DNA of 64,000 nucleotides from Lysobacter lycopersici (GCF_007556775.1 NZ_CP041742.1:558001-622000); one strand, 5' to 3'. Positions 8,690-15,877 are shown, counted from the first letter of the stretch. The notes: generated from the sequence alone by a model not told the origin. A program made the numbers and translations.

Positions 8690-10040
8690 CTGGCTCGCGC
8701 GCGTTTTCGTGTCCGCGCTTGTGCGACGCTGCGCCTATGCGCTGGTGGTGCTGCTGAGTCTCTACGCGTGCAACGCGAGGGCCGCGGTCGATAACCATCC
8801 TTCGCGCCAGGAGGCGTATTCGCACTGCCTTTCCCAAGCAACGAACAACGTTTCCGTGTGGTTTTCTGCATCTCAAACTAATACAACTCAATGGCAATAC
8901 ACGCTGACGAAGGGCGGTTATTGCTACATCTACGCGTCCGTTCCCAAGGCCTACCGCGAGCGCGGTGAATACAAGCAGTGTCTAAAACCTGGGCTTACGC
9001 AATGTTCGATCTCGACCTATGAAACCGCTCACGACAACGAACACTCTTGGACTACCGAGTGCCCAGCAGGCACGACGTGGGACGACAACACACACACCTG
9101 CAAGGAGCCTTGCAGTGTTAACGATCCACCTCTCTCCGGTGGCTGGTTCGAATCACCTACGGGGAGTTATGAGTCGGGGGTGGTTAGCGTCTGTTCTGGT
9201 GGCTGCGAGTTCCTCAATACGCCGATTCTGCACAACGGCGGTTACGTTACCTATAAGAAAATCGACGGCATCGTCTATATCTCCACAGACGGCTGGACGG
9301 CCACCGGCATGACCTGCACCGCAGGGCCGAGCACTCCCTCTCCAGGCGCCACGCCTCCGCCGGATTCCGATGGCGACGGTACGAGCGACGCGAATGACGG
9401 CGCTCCGAATAATCCCGGCAGCACGGGCGGAGGTTCGAACGGGCAGGGCGACAACGACGGCGATGGAAACGACGACGGTTCGGACGACAATGGCGATGGC
9501 AAGCCAGATTGCGGTGTTGCCGGCACGCCTGCGTGCGACGACACGAAACCAAACAGCGACCAGTCGAGCGGCGGCGGTGACTGCAACACGCCACCTGTCT
9601 CTACTGGGAATCAAATTCTCGCCTCAATGCTTTTCCAGACTTGGGCGATACGTTGTGCGTTGCAGGGCAATGCGAACGGCGGTCTGCCGCCGGGCAATCC
9701 GAATTCTTCGAACATGGACTTGAGCGAGACGAATGGAAAGCTCGACACGCTGCATGGCGACCTGACCGGTCACAACGGTACAGGCGATCTCGACGATGGC
9801 TCTGCCACCGGCCAGACGACGCCGGGGTCGATTTTTCAGGATGATGACCTCAACACTGAACTGGATCAGTCCGGCTTCGGCCTCGCGCGAAGCTGTCCCG
9901 CGCCGCCGACCTTCACCATCGCCGGCCAAACCCGCACGATCGATACCTCCGGCATGTGCGACCTGGGCGAAGTCATCGGCGCTCTGGTCATCCTTGCTGC
10001 GCTTGCGCAGGCGGCATGGATATTCGGGGGGAACCGCTAA
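8682..10040 (+). CDS. pIII-like adsorption / minor coat protein with a DxDxDG linker
   Basis: 452 residues. An N-terminal signal peptide (about 1-35, ending NARAA) is followed by a Cys-containing receptor-binding region (to about 225). A flexible linker near 226-275 consists of acidic DSDGDG, DNDGDG and DDNGDG repeats with Gly/Ser. A second Cys-containing domain and a C-terminal membrane anchor (GEVIGALVILAALAQAAWIF, near 428-447) complete it. Domain order equals that of phage pIII: receptor domains, linker, C-terminal domain, anchor. It would bind the host pilus and TolQRA and release the virion. The linker resembles calcium-binding thrombospondin type 3 repeats instead of the usual glycine-rich linker. 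The stop overlaps the next start (TAATG). Confidence 0.82.
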   Translation: MNNWLARVFVSALVRRCAYALVVLLSLYACNARAAVDNHPSRQEAYSHCLSQATNNVSVWFSASQTNTTQWQYTLTKGGYCYIYASVPKAYRERGEYKQCLKPGLTQCSISTYETAHDNEHSWTTECPAGTTWDDNTHTCKEPCSVNDPPLSGGWFESPTGSYESGVVSVCSGGCEFLNTPILHNGGYVTYKKIDGIVYISTDGWTATGMTCTAGPSTPSPGATPPPDSDGDGTSDANDGAPNNPGSTGGGSNGQGDNDGDGNDDGSDDNGDGKPDCGVAGTPACDDTKPNSDQSSGGGDCNTPPVSTGNQILASMLFQTWAIRCALQGNANGGLPPGNPNSSNMDLSETNGKLDTLHGDLTGHNGTGDLDDGSATGQTTPGSIFQDDDLNTELDQSGFGLARSCPAPPTFTIAGQTRTIDTSGMCDLGEVIGALVILAALAQAAWIFGGNR

Positions 10041-10345
10041 TGTGGGCGCTGCTCCTTGAATTCATCTCGCCGTTGCTGGCGGGCCTCTCGCGCTTGGTGT
10101 TCTCGCGCGCCGGCATGTGGGTCGTTTCCACGCTGGTGTTCCTCGGCATTGGCTTCGGAACTCAGCAGTACGCCTTGCCCGCGGTTACCTCGTACTTCGA
10201 ACAAGGGTTCGGTGGCCTGCCTGCGAATGCGGCGGCGTGGGTCGGTTTCTTCCGGATCGATGTGTATTGCTCGATCATCGTTTCCGCCTACGCTGCCGCA
10301 TTTGCGAAGCGCCTTATTCTCAAGCGACTGACGGGCACGACATGA
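10040..10345 (+). CDS. DUF2523-type minor coat protein (pVI analogue)
   Basis: 101 residues, MWALLLEFISPLLAGLSRLV onward, with two or three membrane helices (WVVSTLVFLGIGFGT and IDVYCSIIVSAYAAAF). This is the DUF2523 layout found between the adsorption protein and Zot in Xanthomonadaceae inoviruses, where it is taken as the pVI equivalent capping the virion end. ATG 10040 overlaps the preceding stop by one base. An upstream in-frame region to 9956 belongs to the alternative frame of the adsorption gene. The last codons overlap the Zot start (ATGA), pointing to coupled translation. Confidence 0.82.
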   Translation: MWALLLEFISPLLAGLSRLVFSRAGMWVVSTLVFLGIGFGTQQYALPAVTSYFEQGFGGLPANAAAWVGFFRIDVYCSIIVSAYAAAFAKRLILKRLTGTT

Positions 10346-11466
10346 TCGGCGAGACCACGGTTCTCATCACCGGCAAGCGTGGCAATGGGAAGTCCCTGAA
10401 AGCGGTTGGCTTGATGAAGCAGGAAATCGCTGCTGGCCGTCCGGTGTTCGCGTCGAATTTCAACGGTCTTCGCGTACAGGGTGTCCAGGTACTCGACAAC
10501 CCGCGCGAATGGGAGAGCCTGCCCACCGGATCGATCCTGTTCGTCGATGAAGCGCAACGCTTCTGGCGTTCTCGTCGCTCTGGCGATCCTCCTGCGGAAG
10601 TGCAGGCGATGGAAACCCAGCGCCATCTCGGGATCACCATCGTTCTGCTGACGCAGCAGCCGACGTACCTCGATAAGCACATCCGCGGCCTTGTCGATCT
10701 GCACCACCATCTCATGCTCGAGGTTGGCGGTAAGGCTTCCCGCATGTGGACGTGGAAGCGGTGCATGGATGATCCCGAGGACGCGACGACACGTAGTGAG
10801 GCCGACCAGTCGGTGTTCCTGTTCCCATCCTCCGACTTCGCCGACTACGACAGCGCCGAGGTGCACACCATCAAGCCCAAGGTGCCCCGCAAGCTCAAAC
10901 TGGTCGCGGTCTCTCTCATCGTTCTCGCGGGGCTGTTCTGGTTCGCCATTCACCGAGCGCACAGCATCGGCGGCAAGCCATCAGGCGAAACTCGGGATCA
11001 GGCCGGCGTGCCAGCCGTAGGCGGCACGCCGGCTGACCCAGTTCGCTCTGGCAAGCGCACAATCAGCTACGCAACGGCTGAGGAATACATTCATCAGGTG
11101 ACGCCGCGTATCCCTGCAGCGCCATGGACGGCGCCGGCCTTCGATGGCCGGCAGGTGGTGGCTGACCCTCGCGTGTTCTGTATGTCGTCATCTGCGGGCG
11201 TCGATGCTTCCGGCACCGTCCGCGATGAAACCTGTTCCTGCGTCACGGAGCAGGGCACGACTTACGCCATGCCGGTGAAGTCCTGCGCTCAACTTGCTGC
11301 GCAAGGTGAAATCTACAATCCGTTCCGCAAGCCTGAGGTCGAACGGCTCGCGGTGAATGAAGATCCGCCGCCTGTGGACGCGCCAGCGGACACGCCGACG
11401 CTCTCCGGCGGGAATTCTCAACCGTTCGGCACGCTGGCCAGCTACGGCACGCTCGACGCGAAGTAG
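10342..11466 (+). CDS. Zonular occludens toxin-like assembly ATPase (pI)
   Basis: 374 residues. The cytoplasmic Zot domain has Walker A GKRGNGKS at 11-18 and Walker B ILFVDEAQ near 65-72, then LLTQQPTYLDKHIRG. One membrane helix lies near 186-205 (LVAVSLIVLAGLFWFAI). The periplasmic C-terminal region contains four cysteines (CMSSSAG..., CSCVTEQG..., KSCAQL) and a Pro-rich tail. The protein drives extrusion of the phage through the envelope. I chose ATG 10342, which overlaps the previous stop; the open frame back to 10117 is antisense-like and unsupported. The name recalls Vibrio Zot, but the conserved role is assembly and no toxicity is implied. Confidence 0.92.
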   Translation: MIGETTVLITGKRGNGKSLKAVGLMKQEIAAGRPVFASNFNGLRVQGVQVLDNPREWESLPTGSILFVDEAQRFWRSRRSGDPPAEVQAMETQRHLGITIVLLTQQPTYLDKHIRGLVDLHHHLMLEVGGKASRMWTWKRCMDDPEDATTRSEADQSVFLFPSSDFADYDSAEVHTIKPKVPRKLKLVAVSLIVLAGLFWFAIHRAHSIGGKPSGETRDQAGVPAVGGTPADPVRSGKRTISYATAEEYIHQVTPRIPAAPWTAPAFDGRQVVADPRVFCMSSSAGVDASGTVRDETCSCVTEQGTTYAMPVKSCAQLAAQGEIYNPFRKPEVERLAVNEDPPPVDAPADTPTLSGGNSQPFGTLASYGTLDAK

Positions 11467-11488
11467 AGCGCTTCCCTGCTGACCTGCT

Positions 11489-11782
11489 CTAATCGCAACG
11501 CCCTGCGACTTGCGTCCAGGCGTTGCCGTCCTTCCGGAATCGCTGCCCGCCGATACACCGCTCGTTCTGGCCGAGCGGTGCTGAGGGTTGCCGCGCTGCA
11601 GGTGTTCGTGCGCGGTAGCCATCGTCCAAAGTGCGCTTGTGCAGAATGTCCGCGCAAGCTTCGAAGGCCTGCTCTCTGACGGCCTCTCGGTCGCTTCGGT
11701 GCTTGAGGTATTGCGCGGCGTTCGTTGCGATCGACACGGCCAGCACGATCCACGCCGTCGCTTCCCATTGTCCTTTTGTCAT
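11489..11782 (-). CDS. Hypothetical prophage protein with N-terminal membrane helix
   Basis: Ninety-seven residues. A membrane helix at about 9-25 (TAWIVLAVSIATNAAQYL) is followed by a basic soluble part ending NERCIGGQRFRKDGNAW plus a final Cys. ATG 11782 has AAGGGGG six bases upstream. It is the last gene of the minus-strand cluster and is convergent with zot, 22 bases apart. I recognise no family. Small convergent genes at this place are common accessory (morphogenesis or superinfection) genes of inoviruses, but no function can be read from the sequence. Confidence 0.6.
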   Translation of the reverse strand: MTKGQWEATAWIVLAVSIATNAAQYLKHRSDREAVREQAFEACADILHKRTLDDGYRARTPAARQPSAPLGQNERCIGGQRFRKDGNAWTQVAGRCD

Positions 11783-11801
11783 GGTGTCCCCCTTGCGGGG
11801 A

Positions 11802-12086
11802 TTATGCCGACCCTTCGAACCGCTCCCGCGCCGGTATCGATCGCTTAACTCGATCGAGTAAAACAGTCGTTTGATTCCCGTCGACGGGAATTCGCCGGCG
11901 ATTCTTCTCAGCCCATAGCAGTCCCAACACGCGCTCGACGGTGAGGCGTTCGCCGCTTGGCGCGACCAGGTACCGCCCGGCGGTGCGCCAGCCATGCCAC
12001 GGGCCGTAGAGAGGCGCTGTGCCGTACACGACGCGCTGGTAGTGCGCGTCGCTGAATTCGTGGTGGCAGACGCGGCAGGCGGTCAT
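11802..12086 (-). CDS. Hypothetical prophage protein with N-terminal CxxC
   Basis: Ninety-four residues starting MTACRVCHHEFSDAHYQR, a CxxC with nearby histidines that could bind zinc, followed by YLVAPSGERLTVERVLGLLW and a basic C-terminus. ATG 12086 lies two bases after the stop of the upstream 26-residue frame; a longer frame to 12167 is only its shadow. The GERL...ER...G motif recurs in the degraded fragment at 5762-5904, so this is a real family shared by two phages at this locus. It might be a regulatory or superinfection-related protein; no function is assigned. Confidence 0.6.
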   Translation of the reverse strand: MTACRVCHHEFSDAHYQRVVYGTAPLYGPWHGWRTAGRYLVAPSGERLTVERVLGLLWAEKNRRRIPVDGNQTTVLLDRVKRSIPARERFEGSA

Positions 12087-12088
12087 GT

Positions 12089-12169
12089 TCAGGCCTCGAT
12101 GCAGTCCGGGCCTGAGACCGTGCGGCGGAATTTCCAGTCCAGCCATAGGGCAAGGCCGCGCCACCACAT
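12089..12169 (-). CDS. 26-residue hydrophobic frame, in frame with the repressor across attP
   Basis: MWWRGLALWLDWKFRRTVSG and six further residues, starting at ATG 12169. AGGAGG is placed six bases upstream, so it can be translated on its own. In the integrated state it is the first frame inside the right end of the phage. In the circular phage the repressor frame enters through the shared core and runs through YVKLSRRFL into this ATG without a stop. It may therefore be both a separate small protein and the C-terminus of the episomal repressor. The following gene starts two bases after its stop. Confidence 0.45.
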   Translation of the reverse strand: MWWRGLALWLDWKFRRTVSGPDCIEA

Positions 12170-12186
12170 CAGAAACCTCCTAGACA

Positions 12187-12214
12187 ATTTTACATAAGAT
12201 GCATTATGCGAAGT
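12187..12214. other. Chromosome dimer resolution site dif (prophage attR)
   Basis: XerD arm ATTTTACATAA (12187-12197), centre GATGCA (12198-12203), XerC arm TTATGCGAAGT (12204-12214). Read on this strand, E. coli dif is ATTTAACATAA / TATACA / TTATGCGCACC. The XerD arm here differs at one of 11 positions and the XerC arm at three of 11, with its first eight bases identical. This is the only copy in the window with both arms intact, so it should be the functional dif. The surrounding KOPS-like motifs on both sides point to it. Confidence 0.88.
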
Positions 12215-12223
12215 ATCGGAGAG

Positions 12224-12255
12224 TTGACTCTGGACCAGAGTCCAAGGTTTACGCT
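12224..12255 (+). promoter_or_regulatory. MerR-type promoter and operator of the copper operon
   Basis: -35 TTGACT (12224-12229) and a -10 around TTACGCT (12249-12255) are separated by an over-long spacer of 19-20 bases. A perfect dyad ACTCTGG-A-CCAGAGT (12227-12241) fills the spacer. Long-spacer promoters with such dyads are the hallmark of MerR-family activators, which distort the DNA when metal is bound. The -35 begins nine bases after the end of dif. Confidence 0.8.
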
Positions 12256-12286
12256 TGGCCCACTCCTTCCGATTCAAGGGATTCCA

Positions 12287-12697
12287 ATGCGCATCGGACA
12301 TCTCGCCGGCCAGGCTGGCGTCGCAGTCGATACGGTCCGCTACTACGAACGCCAGGGCTTGTTGCCGCCGCCGGCACGACGGCCATCCGGCTATCGCGAT
12401 TACGGCAACGACGAGCTGCAGCAGTTGCTGTTCGTGCGCCGCTGCAAGGCGCTTGGCTTCACCCTGGAGGAAACCCGCGAACTGTTACGGCTGAATGCCG
12501 ACCCGGATACGGACCGCGCCGAGGTCCGGGCGCTGACCGAGCGCCGGCTCGCCGACGTGGACGCCAAGCTGCGCGAACTGCAGGCCTTGCGCGCCTCGCT
12601 GGCCGAATTGGCGGACTCGTGCTCCGGGCACGGATCGCTCGACGGCTGTCCGATCATCCAGCGCGTGCTGGGCACGAGCGCGGAGGCTTCGTCATGA
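12287..12697 (+). CDS. MerR-family copper-responsive regulator
   Basis: 136 residues. The winged-helix DNA-binding domain (RIGHLAGQAGVAVDTVRYYE) is followed by a long dimerisation helix and a metal loop with Cys112 and Cys121 (CSGHGSLDGC). At the position where divalent-metal sensors such as ZntR carry a cysteine there is Arg77, which favours a monovalent Cu(I)/Ag(I) sensor of the CueR kind. However, the eight-residue Cys spacing is closer to ZntR. The downstream genes are copper genes, so copper is the best guess. I chose ATG 12287 (AAGGG upstream); frames extending to 12206 would overlap the operator. The stop overlaps the next start (ATGA). Confidence 0.85.
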   Translation: MRIGHLAGQAGVAVDTVRYYERQGLLPPPARRPSGYRDYGNDELQQLLFVRRCKALGFTLEETRELLRLNADPDTDRAEVRALTERRLADVDAKLRELQALRASLAELADSCSGHGSLDGCPIIQRVLGTSAEASS

Positions 12698-13233
12698 GCG
12701 AACACGCCAACCACGATCATTCGCAGGTCGATGCGGCGCATGCCTGCTGCCATCACGAATCCGTCGCGAAAGTCGAAGCACATTCACACCACGCACACGG
12801 CGGCCATGGCGATACGCCGGTGCGCATCGCCGCGCACGCGACCCTGCATTGCCTGACCGGCTGCGTCATCGGCGAAATCGCCGGCCTGCTGATCGGCGTG
12901 GGCCTTGGACTCGCCGCATGGCAAACGGTCGTGCTCGCGACGACCTTGTCCTACGCCAGCGGATTCAGCCTCGGCCTGTGGCCGCTGGTGAAGCGCGGCA
13001 TGAATTTCATACACGCGCTGCGAACCATCTGGCTGGGCGAAGCGGTGTCGATCGGCGTGATGGAAATCGCGATGAACGTGGTCGATTACCTGTCCGGTGG
13101 CATGGGCGTGAAATCGGTGTTTGCGCCGCAGTTCTGGACGAGCTTTGCATTGGCCGCGCCCGCGGGTTTCCTCGCCGCATGGCCGGTCAACTGGTGGCTG
13201 CTGCGCAAGCAGATCAAGGCGCCCTGCCATTGA
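12694..13233 (+). CDS. His-rich DUF4396 membrane protein
   Basis: 179 residues. The first 45 carry many histidines (ANHDHSQ, HACCHHES, HSHHAHGGHG), a likely metal-binding region. About four membrane helices follow: HCLTGCVIGEIAGLLIGVGL, a TTLSYASGFSLGLWPL segment, SIGVMEIAMNVVDY and a C-terminal SFALAAPAGFLAAWPVNWWL. The core matches DUF4396 proteins, which frequently occur in copper-resistance clusters. The gene overlaps both neighbours by four bases, so it is firmly part of the operon. A role in copper handling at the inner membrane is inferred from context; the transported species is unknown. Confidence 0.8.
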   Translation: MSEHANHDHSQVDAAHACCHHESVAKVEAHSHHAHGGHGDTPVRIAAHATLHCLTGCVIGEIAGLLIGVGLGLAAWQTVVLATTLSYASGFSLGLWPLVKRGMNFIHALRTIWLGEAVSIGVMEIAMNVVDYLSGGMGVKSVFAPQFWTSFALAAPAGFLAAWPVNWWLLRKQIKAPCH

Positions 13234-14927
13234 ACGCGCCGTTCGATCCCGCGCGTCGCCGTTTCGTCACCAGCACGCTGGCCATCGCCGGCGCGGCCGC
13301 CCTGCCCCGCGGCCTGTTCGCGCAAAACGTGCAAGCTCATGCCATTCCCGAATTGCGCGGCACGAACTTCGTGCTCGACGTCGGCGCATTGCCGGTGAAC
13401 CTGAGCGGTCGTCGCGCCTGGGCGAAGACGGTGAACGGTTCGCTGCCGGCACCGACGCTGCGCTGGCGCGAAGGCAACACGGTTTCGCTGCGCGTCAACA
13501 ACTCGCTGCACGAAATGACCTCGCTGCACTGGCACGGCATCCTGCTGCCGGCGGACATGGACGGCGTGCCGGGATTGAGCTTCCACGGCATAGCACCGGG
13601 CGGCAGCTATCTCTACCGCTTCCCGGTGCAACAGGCCGGGACGTACTGGTACCACGCGCATTCCAGCCTGCAGGAAGCGCAGGGCGTCTATGGCGCCATC
13701 GTCATCGACCCGCGCGAACCCGACGGCATCGCCGCCGACCGCGAGCACGTCGTATTGCTGTCGGATTGGAGCGACGAGGATCCGCACGCGATCCAGCGCA
13801 AGCTGCTGATCGAATCCGACATCTACAACCGCCATCGCCGCACGGTCGGCGACCTGCTGCGCGATGCCCGACGCGACGGTTGGCCCGCGACCCGCGCCGA
13901 CCGCGCGATGTGGGGCCGCATGCGCATGAGTCCGACGGACCTCGCCGATGTCGGTGCGGCGACCTATACCTATCTCGTCAACGGACAGGCGCCTGACGCG
14001 AACTGGACTGCACTGTTCGCGCGCGGCGAACGCGTGCGCCTGCGTTTCATCAACGGTTCGGCGATGACCTATTTCGACGTACGCATCCCCGGCCTGAAGA
14101 TGATCGTGGTCGCCGCCGACGGCCAGCGCGTGCACCCGGTGAGCGTCGACGAATTCCGGATCGCGGCCGCTGAAACGCTGGATATCATCGTGGAACCGCA
14201 GGACCACCCGTACACGATCTTCGCCCAGGCGATGGATCGCGGCGGTTATGCGCGCGCCACCCTGGCGCCGCGATATGGACTGTCCGCTCCCGTTCCCGCG
14301 CTTGATCCACGACCGCTGCTGACCATGACCGACATGGGCATGGACCACGGCGCCGGCCACGACATGTCGAAGATGGATCATTCCATGCCGGGCATGGCGC
14401 ACGGCATGGCCGAATCGAAGCCGTTGCCGAATTCGCCATGGATCGATATGCGCGCGACGTCGGTCTCGAAGGCGCAGGACGATCCCGGCGTCGGACTGCG
14501 CGGCAATGGTCGCCGCGTGCTCACGCTTTCCGACCTGCGCAGCGATTTCGCCGACCCCGATGGTCGCGAACCGGGGCGCACGCTGGAACTGCACCTGACC
14601 GGCAGCATGGAGCGCTACGCCTGGGGGTTCGATGGCGTGCCGTTTTCGGAATCGCAACCGATCCGCTTCGATTACGGCGAACGCCTGCGCATCGTGCTCA
14701 TCAACGACACGATGATGGAACACCCGATCCACCTGCACGGGATGTGGAGCGACATCGAGAACGAGGATGGTGCATTCCGCGTGCGCCGCCACACCGTGAC
14801 GGTGCCGCCGGGACATTCGCGCAGCTATCGCGTCCGCGCCGACGCACTCGGGCGCTGGGCCTACCACTGCCACATGCTGCTGCACATGGAGCTCGGCATG
14901 TTCCGCGAAGTGCGGGTGGACGCATGA
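13230..14927 (+). CDS. copA: Copper-resistance multicopper oxidase CopA
   Basis: 565 residues, starting at TTG 13230, which overlaps the preceding stop (TTGA). The twin-arginine signal RRRFVTSTLAIAGAAALP sends a folded, copper-loaded enzyme to the periplasm. Three cupredoxin domains carry the copper ligands: LHWHG and WYHAHSS in the first, HPIHLHGMWSD and WAYHCHMLLHMELGM in the last (HCH with the type-1 Met). A Met/His-rich stretch (MGMDHGAGHDMSKMDHSMPG) probably binds extra Cu(I). It belongs to the PcoA/CopA oxidases that oxidise or sequester periplasmic copper. An open frame extending upstream to 12849 is a shadow of the DUF4396 gene. It is not the P-type ATPase also named CopA. Confidence 0.93.
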   Translation: MNAPFDPARRRFVTSTLAIAGAAALPRGLFAQNVQAHAIPELRGTNFVLDVGALPVNLSGRRAWAKTVNGSLPAPTLRWREGNTVSLRVNNSLHEMTSLHWHGILLPADMDGVPGLSFHGIAPGGSYLYRFPVQQAGTYWYHAHSSLQEAQGVYGAIVIDPREPDGIAADREHVVLLSDWSDEDPHAIQRKLLIESDIYNRHRRTVGDLLRDARRDGWPATRADRAMWGRMRMSPTDLADVGAATYTYLVNGQAPDANWTALFARGERVRLRFINGSAMTYFDVRIPGLKMIVVAADGQRVHPVSVDEFRIAAAETLDIIVEPQDHPYTIFAQAMDRGGYARATLAPRYGLSAPVPALDPRPLLTMTDMGMDHGAGHDMSKMDHSMPGMAHGMAESKPLPNSPWIDMRATSVSKAQDDPGVGLRGNGRRVLTLSDLRSDFADPDGREPGRTLELHLTGSMERYAWGFDGVPFSESQPIRFDYGERLRIVLINDTMMEHPIHLHGMWSDIENEDGAFRVRRHTVTVPPGHSRSYRVRADALGRWAYHCHMLLHMELGMFREVRVDA

Positions 14928-15748
14928 AGCGCATTCCAGCCCTCGCCTTCGCGCTTGTTGCGCCGGCCGCGTGGGCGCAGCACGAAGGCCACGATATGTC
15001 GTCGATGCAAGGCATGCCGGGAATGAGCGCCGAGGAACATGCCCGGATGATGCAGCAGCCCCAACCGCCTTCGCCCTCCCCCGCCCTGCCGCCGCCGACC
15101 GCGGAAGAACGCGCGCGGGCCTTCCCCGACCTCGACGGCATGGACATGCGCGAGCACATGGACGACGACCCGTTCATCGCCACGCTGGCATTCGACCGGC
15201 TGGAAGCCTTCCGCGACGACGATGCGAACGGACTCGCGTGGGAACTGCACGGTTGGGCCGGGGGTCGTCGCGATCGTTTCGAATGGCGCAGTCGCGGCGA
15301 ACGCATCGGGGGCGACACCCGCGACGGCGAACTCGAACTGCTGTGGTCGCACGCCACCGGCCCGTGGTGGAACCGCACCCTGGGCGTGCGCCACGATTTC
15401 GGCGAAGGCGAACACCGCGACTGGCTGGCGCTGGGCGTCGAAGGCATGGCGCCGTACAAGATCGACATCGCCGCCACGCTCTATGCCGGCGAAGACGGGA
15501 TCGGCGCGCGTGCCGAAGCCAGCTACGACCTGTTGCTGACGCAACGCCTCGTCCTGCAGCCACGACTGGAAGCCGATGCCTATGCCGGACACGACGCGCC
15601 GCGCGATTCCTTCGAGGCCGGGCTGCGCCTGCGCTACGAATTCACGCGCCAGTTCGCGCCCTACTTCGGCTACGAGTGGTCCACGACGGGCATGCATGGC
15701 GGCGGGGCCGGCGGGCACTGGGTCGCCGGGATCCGTGGCTGGTTCTGA
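14924..15748 (+). CDS. copB: Copper-resistance outer-membrane protein CopB
   Basis: 274 residues with a Sec signal peptide (ending PAAWA before QHEGHD). A Met/His-rich N-terminal segment (HDMSSMQGMPGM, MDMREHMDDD) follows, then a beta-rich CopB/PcoB domain with alternating-residue strands and a terminal aromatic residue (WVAGIRGWF) typical of outer-membrane barrels. It acts with CopA in periplasmic copper sequestration or export. ATG 14924 overlaps the copA stop (ATGA). It is the last gene of the operon; the tRNA promoter begins seven bases after its stop and no terminator is visible between. Confidence 0.92.
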   Translation: MKRIPALAFALVAPAAWAQHEGHDMSSMQGMPGMSAEEHARMMQQPQPPSPSPALPPPTAEERARAFPDLDGMDMREHMDDDPFIATLAFDRLEAFRDDDANGLAWELHGWAGGRRDRFEWRSRGERIGGDTRDGELELLWSHATGPWWNRTLGVRHDFGEGEHRDWLALGVEGMAPYKIDIAATLYAGEDGIGARAEASYDLLLTQRLVLQPRLEADAYAGHDAPRDSFEAGLRLRYEFTRQFAPYFGYEWSTTGMHGGGAGGHWVAGIRGWF

Positions 15749-15754
15749 TTCCGC

Positions 15755-15783
15755 TTGCGGTCCGGAATCGGCGCCGTTAAAAT
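15755..15783 (+). promoter_or_regulatory. tRNA promoter
   Basis: TTGCGG (15755-15760), a 17-base spacer and TAAAAT (15778-15783), followed by a GC-rich start region (CGCGC). It lies 18 bases before tRNA-Ala. The GC-rich discriminator is typical of stringently controlled stable-RNA promoters. Confidence 0.7.
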
Positions 15784-15801
15784 TTCGCGCTTTCCAGCCG
15801 T

Positions 15802-15877
15802 GGGGCCATAGCTCAGCTGGGAGAGCGCCTGCATGGCATGCAGGAGGTCGCCGGTTCGATCCCGGCTGGCTCCACCA
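15802..15877 (+). tRNA. tRNA-Ala (anticodon GGC)
   Basis: 76 bases including the encoded CCA. The acceptor stem GGGGCCA pairs with TGGCTCC, with one G-T pair. The anticodon stem CCTGC/GCAGG holds loop ATGGCAT, giving GGC. The T loop GGTTCGATCC is normal. First gene of a two-tRNA transcript. Confidence 0.96.

Larger units (their letters stand above)
5991..12214 (+). mobile_element. Complete filamentous (inovirus) prophage integrated at dif
   Basis: About 6.2 kb between two dif-type sites. The order is repressor (-), divergent early promoter, two small genes, Rep_trans replication initiator, ssDNA-binding protein, membrane protein, signal-peptided major coat protein, terminator, tiny membrane protein, pIII-like adsorption protein, DUF2523/pVI-like protein and Zot/pI assembly ATPase. 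A convergent minus-strand cluster of three small genes follows. This is the modular order of Xanthomonas/Stenotrophomonas inoviruses such as Cf1 and phiLf. No integrase or transposase is present, which fits use of host XerCD. All structural and replication frames are intact, so the element may be productive. Structural genes are chained by 1-8 base overlaps. Confidence 0.92.

Noticed and set aside
8618..9318. Possible frameshift or second gene at the start of the pIII-like gene
   Set aside because: The upstream 23-residue frame ends normally and the overlap is the usual inovirus packing. The adsorption frame is open throughout.
9360..9560. Tandem DNA repeat in the adsorption gene
   Set aside because: The GAC/GGC-rich DNA reflects DxDG peptide units; the repeats are irregular at DNA level, so it is described as a protein feature.
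10117..10341. Long N-terminal extension of the Zot protein
   Set aside because: It lies in the alternative frame of the DUF2523 gene, whereas ATG 10342 begins exactly with the conserved Zot start and overlaps the previous stop.
10342..11466. Zot as a human-type enterotoxin
   Set aside because: The Walker motifs, single membrane span and phage position make it the pI morphogenesis ATPase; toxin activity cannot be inferred.
12849..13229. N-terminal extension of CopA
   Set aside because: Shadow of the DUF4396 gene; the TTG at 13230 directly precedes a twin-arginine signal.
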